DNA of 64,000 bases from assembly GCF_012971725.1 (NCBI RefSeq), contig NZ_CP048833.1, positions 2,604,001-2,668,000 of the forward strand, in the 5' to 3' direction. Made by a program: the position numbers and the translations under genes. The notes below the pieces were generated by a model that did not search any database, had not been told where the DNA came from, and saw only the letters and a list, made by a program, of their open reading frames with translations. Below, piece by piece: positions 35,422-43,111 of this stretch (positions are counted from its first letter, which is position 1; each line of letters opens with the position of its first letter). The stretch comes from Pseudomonas multiresinivorans. Lineage in GTDB: Bacteria; Pseudomonadota; Gammaproteobacteria; Pseudomonadales; Pseudomonadaceae.

Positions 35422-35683
35422 CTGGATTCCAGACACGTCTTATATCGACTTTCATCTTTGGTCGATCCAATGCACCTGCCTCATTCCTGTTCGCATGGAT
35501 GGGGTAGTTGGAGCAAGTCGCTTGCCCTGAAAGGCATCGTCCGGATGCTTCAACTCTTGCGATGGAGCGCGGTGGTTGACCGTATCGAGACGGGGCGAGG
35601 ACGCCTGGTTTTCGGACTGGTTGGTTCGTAGAAATTAACCCAGTTGGCTCCTGGTATGACTAAAGCCAGCTAGGTGCATTTCC

Positions 35684-36082
35684 ATGACGAGTCACACCGC
35701 CATCCTCTCTGATTTCTTGCTCCGGGCAGAGATCAGGCGCCAGATTGAGCGTTTCGTTGAGGCTGTTCGATCCAGTAGCGAGCCGGCTTACCGCGTCTTG
35801 CACGATGATTCTGGTGATCCTCTCTATCGCCCGACATCGCTCGCCATTTCAGCCGTTCAGCTAAAGCAGATGCACGATTTCATCATGGAGCTCGAGGGGG
35901 AGGTGGCGGGCGAGGCTCTACGAGCGTTTCAGAATGCCTGTCGGTGCGTGGGGCTTGAGTTTAGTCCCTTGGTGGGCATGGTCTGTCTGAGCGAAGACGA
36001 AAGTCGCTACCTATGCTCCGAGGAGTCGCTGAACTGGTTCGTGGAGTGTGTTCGAGCCTACTCCGATGCCGCACAAGGGTGA
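35684..36082 (+). CDS. Hypothetical island protein, 132 aa
   Basis: Not recognised. A predicted soluble, mostly helical acidic protein (MTSHTAILSDFLLRAEIRRQ, with cysteines at CRCVGLEF and YLCSEESLNW). The start follows AGCTAGGTGCATTTCC. Codon use is less GC-biased than the core genes, in keeping with island cargo. No membrane segment or known motif. It is 262 bp from the replication-like gene and could be an accessory or immunity-type protein (guess). Confidence 0.6.
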   Translation: MTSHTAILSDFLLRAEIRRQIERFVEAVRSSSEPAYRVLHDDSGDPLYRPTSLAISAVQLKQMHDFIMELEGEVAGEALRAFQNACRCVGLEFSPLVGMVCLSEDESRYLCSEESLNWFVECVRAYSDAAQG

Positions 36083-36122
36083 GCGCATGGGGCACAAATC
36101 GGGGTCAGCTTCCGACCCATAG

Positions 36123-36139
36123 CGGACATGAAATGTCCG
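36123..36139. repeat. Short palindrome CGGACAT-GAA-ATGTCCG
   Basis: Perfect 7-bp arms around GAA in the 176-bp gap between two small genes. It could be a regulator site; no other copy was recognised in the island. Confidence 0.35.
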
Positions 36140-36258
36140 AGACTGATCGCCTCTGCACAGCATTGATTGCGACGTGTCGGCACTGCGCGGCAATTTCTTT
36201 GGCCGAAATTACATGTGCGTGATGTAAATTCTGCCTTTGCGCGCAGCAGGAGAAACTC

Positions 36259-36645
36259 ATGCCAAAATTTCTGCCGAAGGGTGAACTTCAGGCGCTTTCG
36301 TTGAAAGCAGAAGGGGACGGTTTAACGCTGAATGATCTTTCTACCATTGGCGATAAATTTGGCGCTGCTCCGCAAGACTTGCTGAATGAGCTATCCGTCT
36401 GGGTTGCGGAAAACTATCTGCAGGGATCGTTGGATTTTGACTTTTGCGACAGCGTCATGAACGGGATCATAAATGCCGTGGTTGAAGTCGGCATGACCAG
36501 TGAGCTACCTCAACCCGCTTTCTCGCTATATCAAGCGTTTGATCAAGGCGAATGGATTCGCAATAGTGATTCACCGGAAATTGACCCCAGTGAGAAATAC
36601 ACAAGGCCGATGATCCTCGAAATATTGCGTGTCCTTAAAGACTAG
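36259..36645 (+). CDS. Hypothetical island protein, 128 aa
   Basis: Good GCAGGAGAAACTC ribosome-binding site. The protein is acidic and helical (KGELQALSLKAEGDGLTLND, then YLQGSLDFDFCDSVMNGII) with no recognised domain. Base composition is clearly lower in GC than the chromosome around it, which supports horizontal origin. The style resembles small immunity proteins, but no toxin gene is next to it, so I give no function. Confidence 0.68.
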   Translation: MPKFLPKGELQALSLKAEGDGLTLNDLSTIGDKFGAAPQDLLNELSVWVAENYLQGSLDFDFCDSVMNGIINAVVEVGMTSELPQPAFSLYQAFDQGEWIRNSDSPEIDPSEKYTRPMILEILRVLKD

Positions 36646-36841
36646 ATCGCTCGTATCGGCTTTTTTCGCTTCTAAGTTGAAGGTGTAACTGGATGGAACG
36701 TCCGCTACTGGCCGATAGCCGCCGCAGGTGAGGGCAGCTCCCGACCTAAAGCGAACACCTCAGAAGTCGGCTTTCAGGGTGGCGTTGGCGTTGGCGTAAA
36801 GGTGATCATCATCCAGGATCACTGAGGAGATGCAGCCTTGG

Positions 36842-37825
36842 TTATCTGTCCATTGAACTCTCAAGAGCCGGAGCCTGATCTTTCCCGCCGGTCAGCTCGA
36901 GTGGGCGAGGAAGGGCGGCTTGAAGTGCAGCAGCAACCTCCGCAAGCTCTTTCCCCTCCAGGGCCTCTACTAACAGCGCCAGTTGGGACGAAATTGCTTT
37001 GAGCTCCTTCACTGGCCGCTCAAGTGGCCTTGCCGGGAACAAGCGCGCAGTGTCCGGCGCTGTGAGAGCAACCTCGTCTTCCTTCGTCTGAAAGTGAGCG
37101 ACAAACCCTAAGCCTCGCTTCAGTTTGTCGAACCCTTCAGCAGCGGCCTTAAAGTACGTTTCCTGCTTGCCACGCCACGCCGCAAGGGTGTGTAGCTTGT
37201 TGTTGAATCTGAGTTCGCCATCGTCAGAGACCGTAATGGCGTCCATCCAGTGGTTCCTCGGTCGGAGAGCTCGCTCCGTCTCTAACCAGCCCAGGATCTC
37301 CTTGCGGATTTGACTGCCATGTTCCGCCAAGTTGTGGACCCTCAGCAGCAGGTTCAGGGGGAATCCGTCGATGCGGTGCCCTGGGTGGTTGTTCGCCTCC
37401 AAGTCCTTGCCCAGCGCCTGTAGGTAATTGGCTAATGGCCGAACTACCAGGCTGGCCAAGACGGTACCGCTGTCTTCCCACTCCACCCATTCACTCAGTT
37501 TGGCCTGGACAGTGAAGTATGTCTGCGGAGTATTAGGGACGTCGTTGAAGAAGGCCTCGGTGGCGGCTTCCATTTCCGCTGATGTGACCTTTACCAAGTG
37601 CGACTCGCCGAGCATGGAGCAGACAGGACAGATCATGCCGGCTCGAGTGGCCACGAGCACTCCGGGAGGGGAGGATCCGATGTGCGGGTGGCGCCCATCA
37701 GTATGGTTCTCACAGAGCCCCGGAGAGGCCGCCTCCGCACCGAGCAGGTACAGCTGGCGCAGGGTGAGGTGTATCACCTGGTCTTCGTCCAATCTTTCGA
37801 GAGTGTTTGTAGTCGGTTGTTGCAT
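36842..37825 (-). CDS. Hypothetical protein with possible zinc site, 327 aa
   Basis: I start at the ATG at 37825 (MQQPTTNTLERLDEDQVIHL) because CCAGGGAATGAT stands before it; the longer frame to 38041 is poorly supported. Near the N-terminus CENH and, about 25 residues on, MICPVCSML could form a C-H-C-C zinc site (inference). The rest is helical, with a long charged C-terminal coiled-coil-like region (ELKAISSQLALLVEALEGKELAEV). No family recognised. It is divergent from the SH3 gene, so the two may act together. Confidence 0.65.
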   Translation of the reverse strand: MQQPTTNTLERLDEDQVIHLTLRQLYLLGAEAASPGLCENHTDGRHPHIGSSPPGVLVATRAGMICPVCSMLGESHLVKVTSAEMEAATEAFFNDVPNTPQTYFTVQAKLSEWVEWEDSGTVLASLVVRPLANYLQALGKDLEANNHPGHRIDGFPLNLLLRVHNLAEHGSQIRKEILGWLETERALRPRNHWMDAITVSDDGELRFNNKLHTLAAWRGKQETYFKAAAEGFDKLKRGLGFVAHFQTKEDEVALTAPDTARLFPARPLERPVKELKAISSQLALLVEALEGKELAEVAAALQAALPRPLELTGGKDQAPALESSMDR

Positions 37826-38102
37826 ATCATTCCCTGGTTGGTTGCCAGTGCCGCAATCCATCAGCAACATCCAGAATGTCACTTTCTGGGTGAGCATGGA
37901 AACCGCCTCGGTACGAATACTGATGTTCAACACCAACCTAGTGGGCTGTTGCTGATCCTGTGCCTTTTGAGGCTTATTCTCTGCAGTACCGAAATCATGC
38001 AATGGGTGAATCGCGAGAGGTTTCGATACTGTAAGCCCCACTAGTAATCACTTACCGACCGGCTGCAAAAAAACTAAGCCCCCCACCGGAGGAACATAGA
38101 CC

Positions 38103-38915
38103 ATGGAGGGTGCCAGCTCAGCATTTGCAGAATTGCTCGCCGACGACCTTGCCTCGCTCGCGTCACTTGGTGACCGCCAGGCGACTATCGCCACTCTGCT
38201 CAGAACTACAACATCTACGGCAGAGGGGCGTCAGCGTTTTCTGGGCCTGGACGCAAAGTTCATGCTGGGAGACTTGGCATTCACCCTTCGTGATCTCGCA
38301 CCAGCAGCGCATGACCGCCTTAGTTCGACCCTAGGCCCACACCAGAGCAAGCTGCAGAGCGAACTGGGAGCCGAATCTGTAGCGCTAATTTGGTCGATCA
38401 CCTCGATGGCCAGAAGCGTTATCGCTGTCGATAGAGTCGCAGATGCCTTTGCTGCCAACGATGCGCAGCGAGACGCAATCATGGCGTTTGGGCTCGAGTG
38501 GTGGATGAAGCAGCTCAGTCCTCAGGCTGCGCTCAAGTCTTGGTATGTAATCAAGAAGCTCTTCCCCCCTGAAACGTTGCCCGCATTACTGCTGTCGCTC
38601 TGCTCTGTTGCTCTTCAGGTAGCCACCCCCGATGACAAAACTCCGGCTCAAGCGGATGACAATATCCGCGAGGCGCGGGAGATTGCGGCGAAAGTTGGGG
38701 GAGTTGAAAAGCTCGTTGTGAAGCCGCTCAATGTTCGGCTTGGCCCTGGTAAGAAGTACCCAAAAATCGATAGTCCGCTTGCTCCTGGCTCCATCGTCTC
38801 CGTCGTGAAGGAGACCTCTGATGGGTGGACATTTGTCCGCCGGCATGGAACTGCGGGAGATACTGGGGGCTGGGTGGCGTCGAAGTTTCTAAAGGATGTT
38901 CCAGAGGTCGACTAG
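38103..38915 (+). CDS. SH3b-domain protein with unknown helical N-terminus, 270 aa
   Basis: Strong ribosome-binding site (ACCGGAGGAACATAGACC). Residues 1-185 are helical with no recognised domain. Residues about 200-268 form a bacterial SH3 domain with the usual LNVRLGPGKKYPKIDSPLAPG and TSDGWTFVRR and GGWVASKFL blocks. There is no signal peptide; a moderately hydrophobic helix near residues 158-180 (LPALLLSLCSVALQVA) could be a single membrane span. SH3b domains bind peptides or cell-wall parts; in a mobile island such proteins can be sensors or effectors (inference). Confidence 0.72.
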   Translation: MEGASSAFAELLADDLASLASLGDRQATIATLLRTTTSTAEGRQRFLGLDAKFMLGDLAFTLRDLAPAAHDRLSSTLGPHQSKLQSELGAESVALIWSITSMARSVIAVDRVADAFAANDAQRDAIMAFGLEWWMKQLSPQAALKSWYVIKKLFPPETLPALLLSLCSVALQVATPDDKTPAQADDNIREAREIAAKVGGVEKLVVKPLNVRLGPGKKYPKIDSPLAPGSIVSVVKETSDGWTFVRRHGTAGDTGGWVASKFLKDVPEVD

Positions 38916-39935
38916 GAACGCTTGAACATCGGGTGCTCGTCACTCACTCACGACCCTTGGGTGTACACCATACAGCCGTTCAGTAGCCAGAAGCGGAAGT
39001 CTCGGATGCACGCCATGGCCAGAGTTGCCCGTGACGAGGGGCAGCTACCGGCCAGAGGCGGACGGCTGCCACCGACCAGCTGAAAGCTGAGCTTTACTCC
39101 ATTCGCTCACTTGGAAATCGCGAACCCGGATATCAGATGGACTTCCTTGAAGACTTCATACTCAACCATCTGGCACTGGACTCGGACGGCCGCAGGTGTG
39201 GAGGTACTACCTATTAACGGATAGGCTAGGCCCGATCAGCTATGTTGACCCGGCTGGGGGCAAAGGCGCTAATGAAATTGAGGGGCACTCTGGCGATCTG
39301 ATACCGCGCGAATTCTAGAGCGGGTTTCTGAACAGATTCGAGTCTGGGATTGGGTCGTGCAGACTAGAGTTTGATCGACACGCTTCGCACCACTTAATTC
39401 AATAACAATTTCATAGCTGAGTCGCTTATATATTTTACTGAAACGATTCCTGCGCTTGCCAAGAAGATCCGAGCATACGCTGTAAGTCTTTGTGACAGTG
39501 ATCCAAGAAGCTCGAGGTACGGGTTCGCCCTAGTCAATATGCTCGCTGATACCATCCTCCGATCATACTCAGCGACTACTCCCGACTCAACGCTCTAGTG
39601 ACTGAGTTATAGGATACTTGCCGGCAACCTAACTCAGTAAGCGACTGGATCATTAGTGGTTTTCGTCACTCATCATGCCCATGCTAGGGCATATCGGCGT
39701 GCGGCAGGAGCTCCACTAAATATTGAGTGGAGCCGTTTCGTACAACGCCATTCCTGGATAGTTTTGTTCCATGCAAGCACCGTAACCGTGCTCTATTGCT
39801 CAGGATGCATGTAGGAATCCATAGATTTTCTTGTAGGAATTCGCCTTTAGTGTGGTAGGGCATATCTGAATCTATCGACAAAAAAAACTTCGGACATATT
39901 GTGGGCGCCGTTAGAACCCCCTTGCGGTGAGTAAG
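38916..39935. other. About 1 kb without a credible gene (probable island edge)
   Basis: Only short ORFs, none with both codon bias and a ribosome-binding site. A 30-codon fragment around 39,095-39,215 (with MDFLEDFILNHLALDSDGRR) may be a gene remnant. From 39,400 on the sequence is AT-rich and must hold the promoter of the response-regulator gene. I see no copy of the integrase-side direct repeat, so the right island end is unresolved. Confidence 0.45.
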
Positions 39936-40565
39936 ATGAGCAGCGTTCTTGTCGTAGACGACCATCCGATGATTCGGCTGGCCGTTCGTTCAATCCTCGA
40001 AAGAAATGGCTTTGACGTGGTAGGCGAGGCAGAGAATGGAGTCGAAGCTCTGGTTAAACATCGAGAGCTGGCTCCAGACTTGGTGATTCTGGATATTCGT
40101 ATTCCGAGACTGCAAGGATTGGAGGTCATCCGACGCATCGTGGGCACCGGACTCAACACCAAGATTTTGGTGCTCAGCAGTATGCCCGCAGAGATACTCG
40201 CCAAACGATGCGAAATGGCAGGTGCCTCTACGTTCGTCTGTAAGAAGAGCGGTCTGGAGGACCTCTTGCAAGGCGTTAAATCAACTTTGAGTGGATACAG
40301 CGATCTGCCAGCGCACAGTAGATTTGACGAACTACGGGTGACTGACCCACAGCGCGGGGATTATCGGAAGATGGCCAGCCTTACTGACCAGGAAGTAATG
40401 GTCATGCAATACTTGGCCGCAGGCACTAGCGCAGCAGAAGCTGCTCGCGAAATGATGCTAAGCGTTAAGACTATCAGTACTTATAAATGCCGATTATTAG
40501 CGAAGCTTGGAATTACGGACATAGTGCAACTGCAAGAATTTGCAAAACGTAATTCTCTCGTGTGA
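39936..40565 (+). CDS. LuxR-type response regulator (BvgA/EvgA-like)
   Basis: 209 residues; the ATG at 39936 is preferred over the in-frame GTG at 39927 because GGTGAG precedes it. Receiver domain 1-120 with the acidic pair in VVDDHP, phosphoacceptor D53 in PDLVILDIRIPRLQG and the Lys in FVCKKSG. The C-terminal LuxR helix-turn-helix is SLTDQEVMVMQYLAAGTSAA to VKTISTYKCRLLAKLGI. All key residues are present, so it should be a working partner of the hybrid kinase 7 bp downstream. Targets are unknown; the adhesin cluster is the natural candidate. Confidence 0.93.
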   Translation: MSSVLVVDDHPMIRLAVRSILERNGFDVVGEAENGVEALVKHRELAPDLVILDIRIPRLQGLEVIRRIVGTGLNTKILVLSSMPAEILAKRCEMAGASTFVCKKSGLEDLLQGVKSTLSGYSDLPAHSRFDELRVTDPQRGDYRKMASLTDQEVMVMQYLAAGTSAAEAAREMMLSVKTISTYKCRLLAKLGITDIVQLQEFAKRNSLV

Positions 40566-40572
40566 GCCTGAA

Positions 40573-43035
40573 ATGAAAACCTTCTATTTGATAGTTATCC
40601 TGCATGGGAGCTTGATTCTGTTTGGATGTTTTCCGGAAGCGAGCACTACTAGCGTCAGCGTGCTAGGAGTTGGCTCCTTATTTGGCTCCAGCGTGTTGAG
40701 GGCAAATATCAATGAAGCGGGCACACCCTGGCAGCTCGACGAGCCGATAGTTCAAGGTTCGGTCCGTTCAATCAATAGCTTGAATCTCCGCGATGCTCAG
40801 ACTCACATAGTTTCAAAAGGGCGCCTAGCGGAAAATCTCGGTGCGGCATCGACATCCGTCTCTCTTCCTGAACCGCAAGTCGCTCCAGGCCGATCATCTG
40901 TGGTGCTGAATGAGCGGCCGACCACGAGTGTTAGCTTCCTCACTCGCTGGATAGCCAGTCTCAAGTCGATCACCGACCTCTGGAACGGCTATCAGGATCA
41001 GTTGGTCAGAGTCTTCTGGGGCGCAATAGCGATCCTTCTCGGCGTATTGATGTGGAACTGGCGGTTATTGACCAAGATGCGAAGCCGAGCGGTATCGCAG
41101 CGGGAACTGATCGATCGCCTCGAGTTCAAGCGCGCGATGATCGACGGCATTCCCCATCCCATCTCTGTGCGCGACCGTGCCGGTCGACTGGTCACCTGCA
41201 ATCGCAACTTCCTTGAGTACACCGGCATGATCCGGAAGGAGGCGCAGGGCACGCGCTTGACTGACAACAAATGGTTGTCAGAAACGGATGCGCAGAAGCT
41301 CCATCAGGAGTACCTGACGCACATGGATCAAGCGCAAAGCCTGTCGAGAGATCGGGTCTGGCTTGTACGCGGAGAAAGGCGAGAAGTCCACCATTGGGCC
41401 ACGCCTTATCGCAATGGCGGAGCAGAGATTGCGGGTCTGGTTTGTGGCTGGATCGATGTGACCGAGCGCGAGCGCCTTCACCATGAAGTCCAACTAGCCA
41501 AGGATCAGGCGGAAGAGGCTAATCGCGCCAAAAGTACCTTTCTCGCCACAATGAGTCATGAGATTCGCACGCCCATGAACGCGATCATCGGCATGTTAGA
41601 ACTCGCCCAGATGAATCCCCAGGAGAGGGCGCGCGATGACGGAAACCCAATTGAAGTCGCCTACGACTCCGCCAAAGGGTTGCTGTTGTTGCTCGGCGAC
41701 ATTCTGGATGTCGCGAAGATTGAAGCAGGGCACCTGGCGCTGGTGCCTGAACGCGCCAGTCTGCGCGAATTGGTGGAATCGGTAGCGCGCGTCTTCGAGG
41801 GGCTTGCGCGGCAGAAGGGACTGCAGCTCAGGCTGGAAATGCTGTTGGACGGCATCGGTGACGTGATGATCGATCCGCTTCGTTTCAAGCAAATCCTCTT
41901 CAACCTGGTGAGCAATGCAATCAAGTTCACCGATGTCGGCTTCGTCCATATCGAAGTTCGAAGTGAGCCTTTGGCAGACGAGCGCATCATGCTCCATATG
42001 GCCGTCAAGGACAGCGGCATAGGCATGACGGGAGACGAGTTGGCGCATGTCTGCGAACCTTTCCAGCAGGCGCTGGCGGGGAGGGCTTCGCGGGGAGGAA
42101 CCGGGCTCGGACTGACGATATGCCGCACTCTCGCCGAGATGATGGGTGGGTGTCTGTGCATCGAGAGTTTGTCGGGGCAGGGGACGACCGTCAGCGTGCA
42201 ATTGCTTTGCAGTGTGCTTGCGCCCTTGAGCAACGCGGCCGTCTCGGCGTGTCCGCCGCAGAGTGCGTCAACTCCGATGAAGATTCTGATCGTCGACGAT
42301 CACGAGGCCAATTTGTTACTTCTGTCCCGACAGCTAGACCACTTGGGACACCAGGTGGTCGTAGCCGACAATGCTCGAGATGCGCTGACGTCTTGGCAGG
42401 CCGGCGACTTCGATATGGTGATCACGGATTGCTTCATGCCAGACATCAGCGGATATGTACTGGCCGGCAGTATCCGCGATATCGAGCGGGAGAGGAAAGC
42501 ACCCCGCTGTACCATTCTGGGCCTTACTGCGAATGCCCAGCCCGATGAAGTACAACGTTGCCGCGATGCAGGCATGGACGACTGCCTGTTCAAGCCAATC
42601 GGCCTACAAGAGCTTCGCTCCTATCTGCAGCGCAGAGGTGGAACGGCTGTCCAGAGCGCGCTCGGTGCCTTCGACCACAACGCGGTGCTGGCTATGTCGT
42701 GCAACGATCCGGCGTTGGTTGTGGACCTTCTCCAGCGCCTGCACAGTGCGAACGGCAAGGATCTGACGCAATTGGAGCCGCTGCTGCAGCGCCGTGATCT
42801 AGTGGCGCTGGCTGATCTTGCTCATCGAATTCGCAGTGCTGTGTCGCTGATCGGAGCGGCCGGGCTGTTCGAGCGACTCATTGGACTCGAACGCGCCTGC
42901 CGAAAAGATGCGCCCCAGGACGAGCTGCAAGCGCGCCTGCACGATGTACTCGACGAGATGCATGCGCTACAGCATCAATTGAAGCTGGCCATCGATGCCG
43001 GTAAGCACCTGGAAAGCGGCCTCGCTGGCGCATAG
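40573..43035 (+). CDS. BvgS/EvgS-like hybrid histidine kinase lacking Venus-flytrap domains
   Basis: 820 residues. N-terminal hydrophobic signal segment (about 4-18), about 125 residues of periplasmic sequence, one membrane helix about 146-165, PAS domain about 185-300 with the BvgS-style RLVTCNRNFLEYTG, HisKA with H329 in MSHEIRTPMNAI, HATPase with NLVSNAIKFTD, DSGIGM and GTGLGL, receiver domain starting about 568 with D619 in MVITDCFMP, and Hpt domain with H751 in LAHRIRSAVSLIG. The full four-step phosphorelay is intact. BvgS and EvgS carry two large periplasmic solute-binding domains; here they are absent. Confidence 0.92.
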   Translation: MKTFYLIVILHGSLILFGCFPEASTTSVSVLGVGSLFGSSVLRANINEAGTPWQLDEPIVQGSVRSINSLNLRDAQTHIVSKGRLAENLGAASTSVSLPEPQVAPGRSSVVLNERPTTSVSFLTRWIASLKSITDLWNGYQDQLVRVFWGAIAILLGVLMWNWRLLTKMRSRAVSQRELIDRLEFKRAMIDGIPHPISVRDRAGRLVTCNRNFLEYTGMIRKEAQGTRLTDNKWLSETDAQKLHQEYLTHMDQAQSLSRDRVWLVRGERREVHHWATPYRNGGAEIAGLVCGWIDVTERERLHHEVQLAKDQAEEANRAKSTFLATMSHEIRTPMNAIIGMLELAQMNPQERARDDGNPIEVAYDSAKGLLLLLGDILDVAKIEAGHLALVPERASLRELVESVARVFEGLARQKGLQLRLEMLLDGIGDVMIDPLRFKQILFNLVSNAIKFTDVGFVHIEVRSEPLADERIMLHMAVKDSGIGMTGDELAHVCEPFQQALAGRASRGGTGLGLTICRTLAEMMGGCLCIESLSGQGTTVSVQLLCSVLAPLSNAAVSACPPQSASTPMKILIVDDHEANLLLLSRQLDHLGHQVVVADNARDALTSWQAGDFDMVITDCFMPDISGYVLAGSIRDIERERKAPRCTILGLTANAQPDEVQRCRDAGMDDCLFKPIGLQELRSYLQRRGGTAVQSALGAFDHNAVLAMSCNDPALVVDLLQRLHSANGKDLTQLEPLLQRRDLVALADLAHRIRSAVSLIGAAGLFERLIGLERACRKDAPQDELQARLHDVLDEMHALQHQLKLAIDAGKHLESGLAGA

Positions 43036-43111
43036 TCCCTGAAGCGGTGACCGGCGGCTCGCGTATGGACCGCTACTCTAGTCGTAACATCACCTATCAG
43101 GACGGCAGGTC

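Noticed and set aside
39684..39965. 93-codon minus-strand ORF before the response regulator
   Set aside because: No ribosome-binding site, composition unlike protein, and it overlaps the response-regulator start and promoter region.
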